DNA from: Zooshikella harenae
GTDB taxonomy: Bacteria; Pseudomonadota; Gammaproteobacteria; Pseudomonadales; Zooshikellaceae
Length of the DNA stretch: 64,000 bases
Direction: 5' to 3'
NCBI RefSeq assembly: GCF_018837975.1
Contig: NZ_JAGSOY010000007.1
Span: 62,001-126,000, forward strand
The notes beneath the pieces were generated by a model. The model had not been told where the DNA came from. It searched no databases and saw only the letters and a list, made by a program, of their open reading frames with translations. The position numbers and the translations under genes are program-made. Shown one piece after another: positions 28,809 to 38,023 of the stretch (position 1 is the first letter of the stretch; every line of letters begins with the position of its first letter).

Positions 28809-29837
28809 ATGCCAACTCATATAACAGTATTAGCACTTCCTCATATGCTGGGTACGAGTATTACGCTACCTATGGAAATTCTCCATGCCGCTAATGCTAA
28901 TCTTATCGCCAGCCATAAACGACAGAATCGATTTGAGGTCACCTTGGCTGGCCAGACAATTACACCAGTTACCATTACTGGTGGCTTAACGATTACGCCT
29001 CAAACCAGTATTGAGCATATCGAACAAACAGACTGCATCGTTATTCCTGGTCTTTGGAGAAACCCCCAACGGAGTCTACGACAGCTGCAAGCACTGACTC
29101 AGTGGTTGAAGAAACAGTATCAACAAGGCGCTACGCTCTGCGCGGCAGGCACTGGAGTCTCACTTATTGCTGAAGCGGGATTACTTGATAATAAACCAGC
29201 CACTACTCACTGGTTTTACTTTGACAACTTTCAAAAACACTACCCTAGAGTCCAATTACAACAACATCACCTCATAACCCAAGCGGGTCGAATATATTGT
29301 GCGGGTAGTGTTAACTCTATGGCTGATTTGATGATTCATTTTGTGGGTGTTATCTGTGGACACTCAATTGCCACTCGGGTTGAGCAGCAGTTTTCCCAAG
29401 AAATTCGACGTTCTTTTGAGTCCATTCATTACTCATTTACTGATAACCGAAACTATGCTGATGAAACAGTACTGCAGGCACAGTTATGGTTGCAGCAAAA
29501 TTATCAGCTTGAAGTGGAATGGTCAGCTCTTGCCAGCCAACTGCAAGTCAGCCTGCGCACCTTTAACCGACGCTTTCGACAAGCAACCAATCAACCCCCC
29601 ACAGCCTACCTTCGAAAACTCCGCTTATCTGCTGCAAAAGAATTACTTCAGCAATCCAACGTATCTATTGCTGAAATCAGTGACTTGGTAGGATTTAAAG
29701 ATGAAAGTTATTTTGCCCGCTGCTTTAAACAGCAATATTTATTAAGTCCATCAGACTTTAGACGATCAGTACGGGGTAAACTTTTTTCACTGTCAACCAT
29801 TACAGATGCTGCGTCATCTCCAGGTACTGGATCGTAA
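28809..29837 (+). CDS. GlxA-family AraC-type transcriptional regulator
   Basis: A 342 aa regulator with an N-terminal DJ-1/PfpI-like (class I amidotransferase-like) ligand domain (about residues 1-190, with [10 protein letters not shown] and [19 protein letters not shown]). Two C-terminal AraC-type helix-turn-helix motifs follow (about 225-325; [20 protein letters not shown] and [20 protein letters not shown]). It is divergent from fabY and may control it from the shared 194 nt region, though that is only positional. Its 3' end overlaps yidD on the other strand by about 130 nt. Confidence 0.9.
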   Translation: MPTHITVLALPHMLGTSITLPMEILHAANANLIASHKRQNRFEVTLAGQTITPVTITGGLTITPQTSIEHIEQTDCIVIPGLWRNPQRSLRQLQALTQWLKKQYQQGATLCAAGTGVSLIAEAGLLDNKPATTHWFYFDNFQKHYPRVQLQQHHLITQAGRIYCAGSVNSMADLMIHFVGVICGHSIATRVEQQFSQEIRRSFESIHYSFTDNRNYADETVLQAQLWLQQNYQLEVEWSALASQLQVSLRTFNRRFRQATNQPPTAYLRKLRLSAAKELLQQSNVSIAEISDLVGFKDESYFARCFKQQYLLSPSDFRRSVRGKLFSLSTITDAASSPGTGS

Positions 29838-30028
29838 CCACCAGGATGCCATGGATGACAACAGAGTAAGCGACGCACAGTCAACCAAAGACCATAACTA
29901 ACGCCATGTTGTTGTAATGCCTGTTCAGCGTAGTGCGAACAACTTGGGTAAAACCGACAGTTATTGCCTAGCAGTGGGCTGATGAGCCAACGATAGATTT
30001 TTAGCAAACGGAGTAAAAGACGCTTCAT
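29708..30028 (-). CDS. yidD: YidD, membrane protein insertion efficiency factor
   Basis: Small membrane-associated protein that assists YidC/Sec insertion. The family signature is clear: [55 protein letters not shown]. The start I use is ATG at 30028, with AGGA close upstream, giving 106 aa; a longer frame to 30097 lacks family similarity. The normal rpmH-rnpA-yidC context is absent, so the gene is relocated here. The tail after the conserved GGYDPVP is longer than usual and overlaps the regulator gene on the opposite strand. Confidence 0.93.
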   Translation of the reverse strand: MKRLLLRLLKIYRWLISPLLGNNCRFYPSCSHYAEQALQQHGVSYGLWLTVRRLLCCHPWHPGGYDPVPGDDAASVMVDSEKSLPRTDRLKSDGLNKYCCLKQRAK

Positions 30029-30116
30029 CAGTCCTGGCCTTGTTTTACATAGCAATATGCAGCCAGTATAACGCAAACCTATAAGCGAACCCAGCACAGG
30101 GCTTTATCAGGTGTTA

Positions 30117-30944
30117 TTAACGCTGATGAAGGGGTTGAAGATATTGCCAAAGCTTTTCCTTGGAGGCAGCACTAAACGTATGGAGATATAGCTTACTGCC
30201 AGGCCCACTCGCAACAATTTGTTCTGCTTCTTTTAAATCAAACGCTCCCTGAAACTTGGCTTTCAAAACCATGCCTCTGTTTTTTGTGGATAGCCAATAA
30301 GGTAACGTATGCTTCGGGGAGTCAGAAGCAATTTTCATTGCCTCACTATGGGCTTTAGTTGGCGTCTCATCCTGGGTATACCCTATTATTTTTTCATTAC
30401 CATCAATGGCTGTTTTCAAAGTAAGAGCAACCACATCAGCACTCGCAAACTGCAAATTCAAATCGACTTGTTGCTGATTAATTGCGCTAAAAACCAAACT
30501 ATAATCGTAATACTGACCATTAGGGCAAAATACCTTACCCATCACTTGCAGTTTTTTTGGCCTTCGAGCAAATCCATAAATGAGTTGTTGCTGGCATGCC
30601 TGTGCTATAAGAGGTAGCTGATTTTCTTGAAGCATCTTAGGTATAGCTTTCAGTGTCACAAACCCCAGCCCGGGTTGGTTTTGCCACAATATTGTCTTTT
30701 GCTCAGGATCAACCACAGAAAGTACACCACCTTTCTTGGTATTCCACTCTACCTCAAAATCACCTAACGGAAACTGCTGAGCGGCAAACAACACAGGAGA
30801 ATAATGTAGTTGTCGTTGTTTAAATAACTGCTCTGCTGTTTTTGCTTGATACCAAAGACTACCTGCAGCCAACATACCCAATACGCTAATGAGTAAAACA
30901 GCACCACACACAATAGGTTGGTTATACCAAACACGACTCAACAT
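30117..30944 (-). CDS. Membrane-anchored protein resembling a GH31 N-terminal beta-sandwich only
   Basis: A 275 aa protein with one N-terminal membrane helix (about residues 10-30) and the rest probably periplasmic. I do not assign a function. The C-terminal part shows the order of features typical of the N-terminal domain of family-31 glycosidases: TLPYWLSTKNRGMVL (compare the IPFY-ISSRGYG pattern), FDL, GPGSKLYLHTFSAASKEKLWQYLQPL. The protein then stops where the catalytic barrel would begin. It overlaps the thioesterase gene by 7 nt, so the two are probably co-expressed. This is pattern resemblance and needs a profile search. Confidence 0.5.
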   Translation of the reverse strand: MLSRVWYNQPIVCGAVLLISVLGMLAAGSLWYQAKTAEQLFKQRQLHYSPVLFAAQQFPLGDFEVEWNTKKGGVLSVVDPEQKTILWQNQPGLGFVTLKAIPKMLQENQLPLIAQACQQQLIYGFARRPKKLQVMGKVFCPNGQYYDYSLVFSAINQQQVDLNLQFASADVVALTLKTAIDGNEKIIGYTQDETPTKAHSEAMKIASDSPKHTLPYWLSTKNRGMVLKAKFQGAFDLKEAEQIVASGPGSKLYLHTFSAASKEKLWQYLQPLHQR

Positions 30945-31384
30945 GTATCACCTGTGAGCCGCTGATAAGTTGCTAGTAATCCTGCAGGAAAGCGACGTGG
31001 TTTACCTTGTGGGGTAACACAGTTATAGGTACTGACGGCACGTAGTAATGTTTGCTTATCCTTGGTTCTCACCAGTTGAAATGTACGTTGTAATGCCCAA
31101 CGCTCATCACACCGGGTAATCCAGGTTGCTAACTGCAAATGATCCCCAAGATAAGCAGGTAGCAAATAGTCCAGGCAGTGCTGCCTGACGACTAATGCAC
31201 ATTGCCACTGCTGATAATCATGAAGGCTGATCCCTTCTGCAGCAATTTGACGCCATGCGACTTCCTGTAACCAGTTTACATATACAGCATTATTGACATG
31301 TCCATAGTGATCAATGGCATCAGCTTGCACTAAAATTGACATGACAAAAGGTTTGGGAAAATCCCAAGTTTCAGTCTCACCCAT
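30938..31384 (-). CDS. Acyl-CoA thioesterase of the 4HBT hot-dog family
   Basis: A 148 aa single hot-dog domain protein. The active-site region QADAIDHYGHVNNAVYVNWLQE (about residues 17-38) carries the D-x-x-G-H-V-N-N pattern of the YbgC/FadM-like thioesterases, followed by VVRQHCLDYLLPAYLGDHLQLATW. It presumably hydrolyses acyl-CoA thioesters; the substrate is not predictable. Its ends overlap both neighbours (8 and 7 nt), so it lies in a tight three-gene operon with the racemase-like gene upstream and the GH31-like gene downstream. Confidence 0.88.
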   Translation of the reverse strand: MGETETWDFPKPFVMSILVQADAIDHYGHVNNAVYVNWLQEVAWRQIAAEGISLHDYQQWQCALVVRQHCLDYLLPAYLGDHLQLATWITRCDERWALQRTFQLVRTKDKQTLLRAVSTYNCVTPQGKPRRFPAGLLATYQRLTGDTC

Positions 31385-32660
31385 GGCTCACTTCGCTAAT
31401 ACTTCGTGATAATACAGGCCATTTTTCTACAATTTGTCCCCGCCTGACAATCAGCAAGTCCTCAAATTCCAACATTACTGCTTCACTTTGTTGTGGCCGA
31501 AAAAAAACAAAGTCATCCATCGTCAATGCAGTACGAGTAGAACTGGTCAGAATTTCCTGATTTGAGCTTCGTCCATAGAGACGGTTTAGACTCAACCCAC
31601 CTGGCGCTTCAGGGATAGCTTTCCAATACCCTCCATAGATAAATAGCGCTTGTCGCCAGTTAGGATTCCACCAACCAATGGCCTTTGAAATCACCTCTAA
31701 AAAGGGTAGCTCAAACCGGTTCAGTTTTTTTAATACTGGTGTTGCAATGAAGTAAGCTGCACGGTGGCCACGTAACCAGTGTCGTTCAAAACTCTTAGGC
31801 ATAAGCAATGCAGAGCCTACACTAATATCATTAAATAACGACATATGTTGGTAAAACATATAAGTTTGACTACCCGCCCCATTTAACGTTAATTGATCAT
31901 GCCATAAGTCTGGAAACTGCTGTTGTATAAAGCTTACTAATTGAGTGAAACGCCTGGCGACTTCATCCCGAGCTCGAAATAGCTGTTGTTGTTTACGCCA
32001 AGGTAATGTAGGTAATTTGGCAATATGGGCTTCATATCCCATTAAACCACTAAATTGAAGATAACGTGGATGATCTGCAATTAGCCCCAATAATACCGAA
32101 AGTTCATCCGCAGAGCTGACTCCACCACGGTGCAAACCAATATCCACTTCCACATTTATGTTCAACTTAATGTGTTGTTGCCGTGCAAAACGCAGGTATT
32201 GCCTTAGCCGCTCTGGACTATCGATCAACCATTGAATATGACTCAACCGCTGTTTTTGCTCATCATCACATGTGTGCCAAAATCTGGCGACAGCAGCAAT
32301 GGGTAATGGTTTACCCAATAAGAAATCAACATCATGATAATATCGATGCAAAAATGATAAAAAAGGTCGATGAAAAACCATCAGCCGTCGGCTACCAGTA
32401 CGTTCCATCAAATAATTAATGAGTGGTAAACATGGCATTGACTTTACGACTAAACGTAATTTAGTTTTACCATGAAGCCGTTGTTGAACAGCCTCAAGAT
32501 TATTATCTACCGTATCTAAGTCTACCAACTGAGAAGGTTGTCCTCCGGCTTTTTTTTGAAGCTGCTGGTTTAATAAAGAAAAATAATGATTATAGGGTTT
32601 ACCCCTATCTTTGGGACGAAGCAAAAATGACAAAATAATTAACAGTACAATCCATTCCAT
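31377..32660 (-). CDS. PLP-dependent alanine-racemase/DSD1-like enzyme
   Basis: A 427 aa protein of the fold-type III PLP enzymes (alanine racemase N-terminal barrel; D-threonine aldolase or D-serine dehydratase-like). The probable PLP lysine lies in LRLVVKSMPCLPLI (about residue 73). Barrel strands are visible as NINVEVDIGLHRGGV, FSGLMGYEAHI and LTLNGAGSQTY. A hydrophobic N-terminus (about residues 2-14) may tether it to the membrane. It is the first gene of the operon with the thioesterase and the GH31-like protein. The substrate is unknown. Confidence 0.82.
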   Translation of the reverse strand: MEWIVLLIILSFLLRPKDRGKPYNHYFSLLNQQLQKKAGGQPSQLVDLDTVDNNLEAVQQRLHGKTKLRLVVKSMPCLPLINYLMERTGSRRLMVFHRPFLSFLHRYYHDVDFLLGKPLPIAAVARFWHTCDDEQKQRLSHIQWLIDSPERLRQYLRFARQQHIKLNINVEVDIGLHRGGVSSADELSVLLGLIADHPRYLQFSGLMGYEAHIAKLPTLPWRKQQQLFRARDEVARRFTQLVSFIQQQFPDLWHDQLTLNGAGSQTYMFYQHMSLFNDISVGSALLMPKSFERHWLRGHRAAYFIATPVLKKLNRFELPFLEVISKAIGWWNPNWRQALFIYGGYWKAIPEAPGGLSLNRLYGRSSNQEILTSSTRTALTMDDFVFFRPQQSEAVMLEFEDLLIVRRGQIVEKWPVLSRSISEVSHG

Positions 32661-33235
32661 GGGCTGTTCCTCAGACTAATAAAAACGCAAACTAAATGAG
32701 GGTATACATAATAATAAATGCTTAGCTGCACCCACTTTAGTGGGCAAATGATGTGTTGAGTATCATCCATGATATAATCAACTCAAAAAATTGGCTTCAG
32801 AATACGCGAGTTCCCGCTTAATTCAACTAATAAAATCACCTCCTGAAGTACGCACAAGCTAAAACCAAACAGCTTGTCATAAGTCACTTCTGTATTAGCA
32901 CCCTGCAAATAATTCGGCCCTTTTCTGTTTCGCCTGCAACTTTCTCCCTCCCCACAAACAAGTCCTGTTGTATTTTTAAAATTAACAAGTAATAGATAAA
33001 GAAAAGAAAGTGTCAAAAGCGCTTCAGAAAATGGTTGGTTTAATACACAAAAAGCGCTGGCAAAATGCGCAGCGCTTTTTGTAATGCTTTTATCAAGCAA
33101 CTTATAGTCTTAGTGTTACTCAATCTTAGTTTTACTTTCTTATTTCAGGTTTGCTGTTTCATTTCAGTACTACTGACAAAGCCGACTGTAGTACTCAGAC
33201 AACCCCATAAAAGGGTACTTGCCTAAAATAAGTGT
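32661..33235. other. Intergenic region with several small palindromes
   Basis: This 575 nt stretch separates the racemase-like operon from phosphofructokinase 1. It contains a 6 bp hairpin CCCACT-TT-AGTGGG (32731-32744), a nested dyad TATCAT-CC-ATGATA (32761-32774) inside flanking GTTGA/TCAAC arms (32755-32782), and the terminator at 33049-33080. A 105-codon minus-strand frame at 32783-33100 overlaps the terminator and has no family features, so I do not call it. Confidence 0.45.
33049..33080 (-). terminator. Intrinsic terminator downstream of phosphofructokinase 1
   Basis: An 11 bp perfect stem (AAAAAGCGCTG with its complement) around a 10 nt loop, with T runs at both ends, so it can work in either direction. 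It lies about 155 nt after the pfk stop on the minus strand. Confidence 0.8.
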
Positions 33236-34342
33236 TTATTGATCACCAAAACTAGTTCCAACCAAGCGAGCAGTTTCTACCCAAGCATGATCAACAGGAA
33301 CACGGTTTGTGGTATTTGCTACTTCTTCAATAGCCACAGGTACAATTTCTTGGCCTTTAACTGCAACCATATTGCCGAACTTTTCTTCATGAATCATTCT
33401 GGCACACGCAGTACCTAAACGGGTTGCTAATAAACGGTCAAATGATGATGGTGTACCACCACGCTGTAAATGGCCTAAGATCGTTAAACGGGATTCTTGG
33501 CCAGTAACTTCCTCAATTTCTTGAGTCAGTTTGACACTATGTCCAACACGCGCGCCTTCTAAGCGACGAATTTTTTCTTCAAGCTGATCCCGCTCTTGCT
33601 CACCTTCTGTTGCTGCCAGCTGTTTTTTGAGTTCTGCTACCACCTTAGCATCTTCTTTAGTAATCGCACCTTCCGCAACGGCTACGATACTAAAACGCTT
33701 ACCTGCGCGTGCACGACGCTTGATAGCTGCAGAAATCATATCCACATCGTAGGGGATTTCTGGCAGAAGAATAACATCAGCACCACCAGCAATACCTGCC
33801 CCCAATGTTAACCAGCCAGCAGAGTTACCCATTATTTCTACAACCATAACGCGGTGGTGACTGGTTGCTGTAGAGTGCAGACGATCGATTGCTTCAGTTG
33901 CAATACCCAAGGCTGTATTAAAACCAAATGTTACGTCTGTACATGCAATGTCATTGTCGATCGTTTTAGGCATGGTTACCACATTCAACCCTGCCTCTTT
34001 TAAACGCATTGCATTTTTATGAGTACCATCACCACCCAAGCATACTAATGCATCAAGGTGATGGCGATTATAGGTAGCAACAATTTCATCGGTCATTTCT
34101 CTGGTACGAGCTGGTGTATCACGACTGGTACCTAAGATAGTTCCACCATCAACCAAAATGCCTGAAAGTGTTTTTCTGTTTAACTCTAAAGTCCGGTCTT
34201 GTGCCATACCACGAAAACCGTCCAGGAAACCGACAAATTGCATGTCATATTGATTTTGGCCCGCCCGAACCAAACCACGAATAGCCGCATTTAATCCAGG
34301 ACAGTCACCGCCACTGGTGAGAACGCCAATAAATTTAGACAT
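33236..34342 (-). CDS. pfkA: 6-phosphofructokinase, paralogue 1
   Basis: Glycolytic kinase that phosphorylates fructose 6-phosphate, 368 aa. Signatures seen: [13 protein letters not shown] at the N-terminus, the nucleotide loop LGGDGT (Asp105), the catalytic PKTIDND, and the substrate-binding [21 protein letters not shown]. The combination GGDG plus PKTIDND (Gly at the E. coli position 104, Lys at 124) is that of the ATP-using group with a PPi-enzyme-like lysine, so phosphoryl-donor choice should be tested. I use ATG at 34342, because GGAGG lies 10 nt upstream and the sequence then matches paralogue 2; a GTG at 34363 is the upstream alternative. A coiled-coil insertion occurs at about residues 215-250. 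Confidence 0.93.
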   Translation of the reverse strand: MSKFIGVLTSGGDCPGLNAAIRGLVRAGQNQYDMQFVGFLDGFRGMAQDRTLELNRKTLSGILVDGGTILGTSRDTPARTREMTDEIVATYNRHHLDALVCLGGDGTHKNAMRLKEAGLNVVTMPKTIDNDIACTDVTFGFNTALGIATEAIDRLHSTATSHHRVMVVEIMGNSAGWLTLGAGIAGGADVILLPEIPYDVDMISAAIKRRARAGKRFSIVAVAEGAITKEDAKVVAELKKQLAATEGEQERDQLEEKIRRLEGARVGHSVKLTQEIEEVTGQESRLTILGHLQRGGTPSSFDRLLATRLGTACARMIHEEKFGNMVAVKGQEIVPVAIEEVANTTNRVPVDHAWVETARLVGTSFGDQ

Positions 34343-34724
34343 ACGTAAAGGACCTCCAAACACTTATATAACTAATACTTATGAAACGGTAGTCTGATTG
34401 ACATGAAAGAACTTGGTAGTCGTTTTAATGATAATTGTCTTTTTTGCATCAGACGAAAAAAATTTCTAACGGACTCTAAGGAACAATGGTTCTAGTTTTC
34501 GATACGTATGTGGCTGATTTCTGTCGATAGCTGCAATTATATCTATCGCATCGTGAGCGACAACTTTAAAACCCATTAATACTGAGCTAAAGCAACTTAT
34601 TGCACGTCAGAAAAATATTTTTATCCATTGTTAACCCTCAAAATAAAGGAAAATACAACAGTTGGATAACATTAAATAGATAATATTACATAGTGTATTT
34701 TTCATTAACAAAACGTATCAAGCG
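34343..34724. other. Spacer between the two phosphofructokinase genes
   Basis: This 382 nt AT-rich region contains the ribosome-binding site and presumably the promoter of paralogue 1. I see no terminator after paralogue 2, no open frame with family features, and no clear consensus promoter. Confidence 0.35.
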
Positions 34725-35846
34725 TTAAACCCCTAAGCAAATTCCTATCTCTTTTGCAGTTTGTACCCAAGGATGGTTTTCTGGCACTCGTTTCTTTTGC
34801 AAAACAACCTCTTCAAGAGGTACAGGAATTAATGACTGTCCATTAATGGCGACCATCACTCCAAATTGGTTTTGGTGAATTAATTGAGCAGCGGTTGCTC
34901 CCAAATGTGTTGCCAATAGGCGATCACCTGCAGAAGGAGTACCTCCCCGTTGCAAATGGCCTAATATTGTTAATCTCGACTCTTGCCCAGTGAGTTTTTC
35001 AACTTGTTCAGTTAACCACACACTATGATCAGCATGTTGATTTGCAATCGCTTTTATTTGCTGCTTTAACTCTTTTCGTTTTGCTTTATCCTGTGTAGCA
35101 CTTCGCTGTTGCTCTAATGCTGTTAGACGCTGAGCTTCTTCAACCGTTAAAGCGCCTTCTGCATAAGCTATGATACTAAATCGCTTGTTAGAACGAACAC
35201 GGTGCTTAATGGCTTCAGCTACGGTTTCCAGTCGATAAGGTAACTCAGGCAATAAGATAACATCAGCCCCTCCCGCAATACCGGCACCTAATGCCAGCCA
35301 CCCAGCATTATGCCCCATGATTTCCACCACAATGACTCGGTGATGACTTGTAGCTGTCGTGTGTAAACGGTCAATAGCCTGAGTTGCAATACCTAATGCG
35401 GTATCGAAGCCAAAGGTCACATCCGTTATGGCAACATCATTATCAATGGTTTTGGGCAATGTAATGACATTAAGTCCTGCCTGTTTTAAACGCAGTGCAT
35501 TTTTTTGAGTTCCTCCCCCCCCAATACAAACTAACCCATCTAAATGATTACGATGGTAGTTTTGGACGATGGTCTCCGTCATATCAATCACTTTGTTACC
35601 AATAGGCATCTTGTGTGGTTTATCGCGGCTTGTACCTAAAATCGTGCCACCATCAGTCAAAATCCCAGAGAGGACGTTGTCATTAAGTTCCATCGATCGA
35701 TCAAGAGCAATTCCACGAAAACCATCTTTAAATCCAATAAACTCCATGCCATAGCCATACTGGCCAGCCTTTACCACTCCACGAATTGCAGCATTTAGAC
35801 CAGGACAATCTCCACCACTTGTTAAAATGCCAATGTGTTTGGTCAT
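34725..35846 (-). CDS. 6-phosphofructokinase paralogue 2 with altered GGDGT motif
   Basis: A 373 aa close paralogue of the downstream enzyme, similar along the whole length ([42 protein letters not shown]). The key difference is in the nucleotide/Mg site: the expected GGDGT reads GGGGT, with Gly at residue 111 where Asp is expected (E. coli Asp103, a Mg-ATP ligand). The codons form a run of eight G on the coding strand (35515-35522). The frame stays open, so the gene is not a simple pseudogene. Either it is catalytically weak and possibly regulatory, or the tract is variable or misread. Confidence 0.88.
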   Translation of the reverse strand: MTKHIGILTSGGDCPGLNAAIRGVVKAGQYGYGMEFIGFKDGFRGIALDRSMELNDNVLSGILTDGGTILGTSRDKPHKMPIGNKVIDMTETIVQNYHRNHLDGLVCIGGGGTQKNALRLKQAGLNVITLPKTIDNDVAITDVTFGFDTALGIATQAIDRLHTTATSHHRVIVVEIMGHNAGWLALGAGIAGGADVILLPELPYRLETVAEAIKHRVRSNKRFSIIAYAEGALTVEEAQRLTALEQQRSATQDKAKRKELKQQIKAIANQHADHSVWLTEQVEKLTGQESRLTILGHLQRGGTPSAGDRLLATHLGATAAQLIHQNQFGVMVAINGQSLIPVPLEEVVLQKKRVPENHPWVQTAKEIGICLGV

Positions 35847-36232
35847 TTACAGCCCCTGCGTTTGCGTGTTGTCTATACCCTTTATTATGGATATACCTGA
35901 AACTGAAAAAACAATTACTGATAATTAAAGTACAAAGTTAAGCTTTTGCTGGTGAAAAAAACAAAAAACCATGTTCAACAAGCATTGAACATGGTTTAAC
36001 ACTACCTATCGTATAAAAAGCACTAAGGTGATGACAAGCTGGTCATGCACCAGATAACTGAATTATTACTCATTCCTTTACAACTAGTCGATACTGAAAG
36101 CAACATTTCCAGTTTCCACTAAATAACTACTAGGTACTTTTGATTTGGAAAAAACATATAATGTTGTATTTAAGAAAACAAAGAACAAATATACTGTACG
36201 CTTTTCTTCTGCACTTTCTTCAGACATGACTG
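35847..36232. other. Boundary between the accessory block and the fliK end of the flagellar operon
   Basis: A 386 nt region. It holds the strong fliK-operon terminator at 35966-35997 and, closer to 35847, the presumed promoter for phosphofructokinase 2. No mobile-element remnants or direct repeats are visible. Confidence 0.45.
35966..35997 (-). terminator. Intrinsic terminator after fliK
   Basis: A perfect 13 bp stem (AAACCATGTTCAA with its complement) around a 6 nt loop, followed on the minus strand by a T-rich run. It lies about 235 nt after the fliK stop and closes the fliE-to-fliK transcript. This explains why fliL needs its own promoter. Confidence 0.88.
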
Positions 36233-37588
36233 TTAAGCATAAAAATCCACACCACCTACTCTGCCACCAATAATGGGCTGAACAACCGCCTGCACTTCCA
36301 TGCCGTCTTCTGCTGTAGACGAGTGATTCCAGTCAGCCTCTACATCACGACCATTCCTGCCCATTGCCCCTTGATGTTCCTGTCGATCCTGCCCAGATAC
36401 ATCGACATTAACATCCGTAAATCCTTGTTGTATAAGTTGCTCACGAAGACGTGCAATTTGCTGCTCAATGGCATCTCTGACAGGAGCATGATGACTGGTA
36501 AAACTAATATTAGCCTGATCATGATGAATATTCACTTTGACCTCAACAGGGCCCAGGTCTGGAGGGTCCAACTGCAAATGCGCAAGTTGTACACCTTGCC
36601 CCGTCAGCCAACTTACTTGCTCCCGAAACGCTTGCCCCCACTCAGGTGCTCTTAATGAAGGCGAGACCAGCGTACTAAGCAGCATATCTTGGTTAGTCGT
36701 ATTAGCATGGGGTGTTGTTGTCACCAAGCTTCCAGCTCTATCAGCTGAAGAAGCTACTGTATTTTGATTCACGACTTGCAGACTTGGATCTACATTCGTT
36801 GCACTTAAGCCACTTACATCAACATGTTTAGGCATTACTCCAGTCGATAGTCCTTGAAGTAGCTGTGAAAAATCAGTTGATGAGCTATTCCCCCCTCGAT
36901 TAAACATTGCCTGCTGTAACGGAGAAAGTGAATGCTTCGCTAAACCATCATCGTTGTTTTGCTGACCCTGATTGTCTAATAACTGCTTTAAACTGATTGC
37001 TTCACCATTACCTTGTCCAGAAGCCAGAGAAAAACTTCCACTATTCATATTTTCTCTTAGCTGCATAAGCAGTTGTTTATCCTCAGACATCATCGATGTC
37101 AGCTGGACAGTGGGTATAGCCTGAGCATTATGTTGCAGTAGTTGATCAAGGCCAGTTGTTACCTGGCCAGATTGGGACAGGCGCAGATAGTTTGTTTGAG
37201 CTGAGGGTAATTGAGCTGAAGGCAGTATAGTCGGGCTTTGATTAGCACTGGCAGCCTGTTGCCGGCCGGCAGTCCATTGCATAGTAATAGGCATGAACAA
37301 TAAGGAAGAATCAACAACATCATTGGTCGCATCGCTTTCTATATCCAGATGATTTTGCTCCGTTACTTTTGCCTCTTTTTCCTGAGTCTCAAGCGCTTTA
37401 TGTAACGTTTTTTCATCTGAACTGCCTTGTGTGGTTTTGCCTTTATCGTGCAAAACCTGCTTAAACTCACTCTGGTCTGACGCGGCTGGACTGGAACTTT
37501 CTTGAACGTTCTGACGCACTCGTGAAGCTTTATCCTGAGATTTAGAGTGCCCCAGCTCAAAAATACCCATTTGCTCACTCATAGCCAT
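36233..37588 (-). CDS. fliK: FliK, hook-length control protein
   Basis: Secreted molecular ruler that signals FlhB to switch export specificity. The 451 aa product has a long polar, Gln/Ser-rich N-terminal region and the conserved C-terminal Flg_hook domain (about residues 320-415). Landmarks are LQLDPPDLGPVEVKVNI and ANISFTSHHAPVRDAIEQQ. Three Met codons at the start (residues 1, 3, 7) leave the exact start open. It is the last gene of the fliE...fliK transcript; in related genomes fliL follows directly, here it is 28 kb away. Confidence 0.94.
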   Translation of the reverse strand: MAMSEQMGIFELGHSKSQDKASRVRQNVQESSSPAASDQSEFKQVLHDKGKTTQGSSDEKTLHKALETQEKEAKVTEQNHLDIESDATNDVVDSSLLFMPITMQWTAGRQQAASANQSPTILPSAQLPSAQTNYLRLSQSGQVTTGLDQLLQHNAQAIPTVQLTSMMSEDKQLLMQLRENMNSGSFSLASGQGNGEAISLKQLLDNQGQQNNDDGLAKHSLSPLQQAMFNRGGNSSSTDFSQLLQGLSTGVMPKHVDVSGLSATNVDPSLQVVNQNTVASSADRAGSLVTTTPHANTTNQDMLLSTLVSPSLRAPEWGQAFREQVSWLTGQGVQLAHLQLDPPDLGPVEVKVNIHHDQANISFTSHHAPVRDAIEQQIARLREQLIQQGFTDVNVDVSGQDRQEHQGAMGRNGRDVEADWNHSSTAEDGMEVQAVVQPIIGGRVGGVDFYA

Positions 37589-37661
37589 TTCTCAACCCAA
37601 GTTAATGTAGGGATCCTGACTGCATTCACTAAAAAGTGAGCAAACTTTATGCCCAACCAAA

Positions 37662-38000
37662 TTAATCTGTGAGGGTTTCTTTTAGCAACCTTGATACAAT
37701 TTTAAACTCTTGCTGTAGCCCTGCAATTAATGACGAAATGGGTTCAAGTTGCTGTTCTCTTGCGAGGTTTTCAATTTCCCTTGCTTGTTGTGCAAGAGGG
37801 GTAATAAACATATTTAAACAACTTCCTTTGAGGCTGTGAGCCAGCTCCCTCATTTGTTCCGCATTGTGCTCTAAAAGCGCCTTATCCATTGCGGCAATCC
37901 GTTGTTCACTATCACGAATAAAGGTTTCCACCAGCTGATTATATTCATCCTCCATAACTTCTTGTAGTTCCTGCAACGCAGCTAAATCAATATGTTCCAT
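37662..38000 (-). CDS. Hpt domain protein (HptB-like)
   Basis: A 112 aa single-domain histidine phosphotransfer protein. The phospho-acceptor is His55 in ELAHSLKGSCLNM. It probably passes phosphate to the response regulator/phosphatase encoded just upstream. In Pseudomonas, HptB, HsbR and HsbA form a partner-switching pathway that couples sensor kinases to flagellar gene expression and biofilm. The same three types of protein are adjacent here within the flagellar operon, between fliJ and fliK. Confidence 0.9.
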   Translation of the reverse strand: MEHIDLAALQELQEVMEDEYNQLVETFIRDSEQRIAAMDKALLEHNAEQMRELAHSLKGSCLNMFITPLAQQAREIENLAREQQLEPISSLIAGLQQEFKIVSRLLKETLTD

Positions 38001-38023
38001 AGTGTTTCCTTACATCATATGCA

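Noticed and set aside
32783-33100. 105-codon open frame on the minus strand
   Set aside because: It overlaps an intrinsic terminator, has no ribosome-binding site or family features, and has an odd composition; most likely chance.
8037-36232. Accessory block as a genomic island or prophage
   Set aside because: No integrase, transposase, tRNA, phage genes or flanking direct repeats were found; the block holds mostly ordinary chromosomal-type genes.
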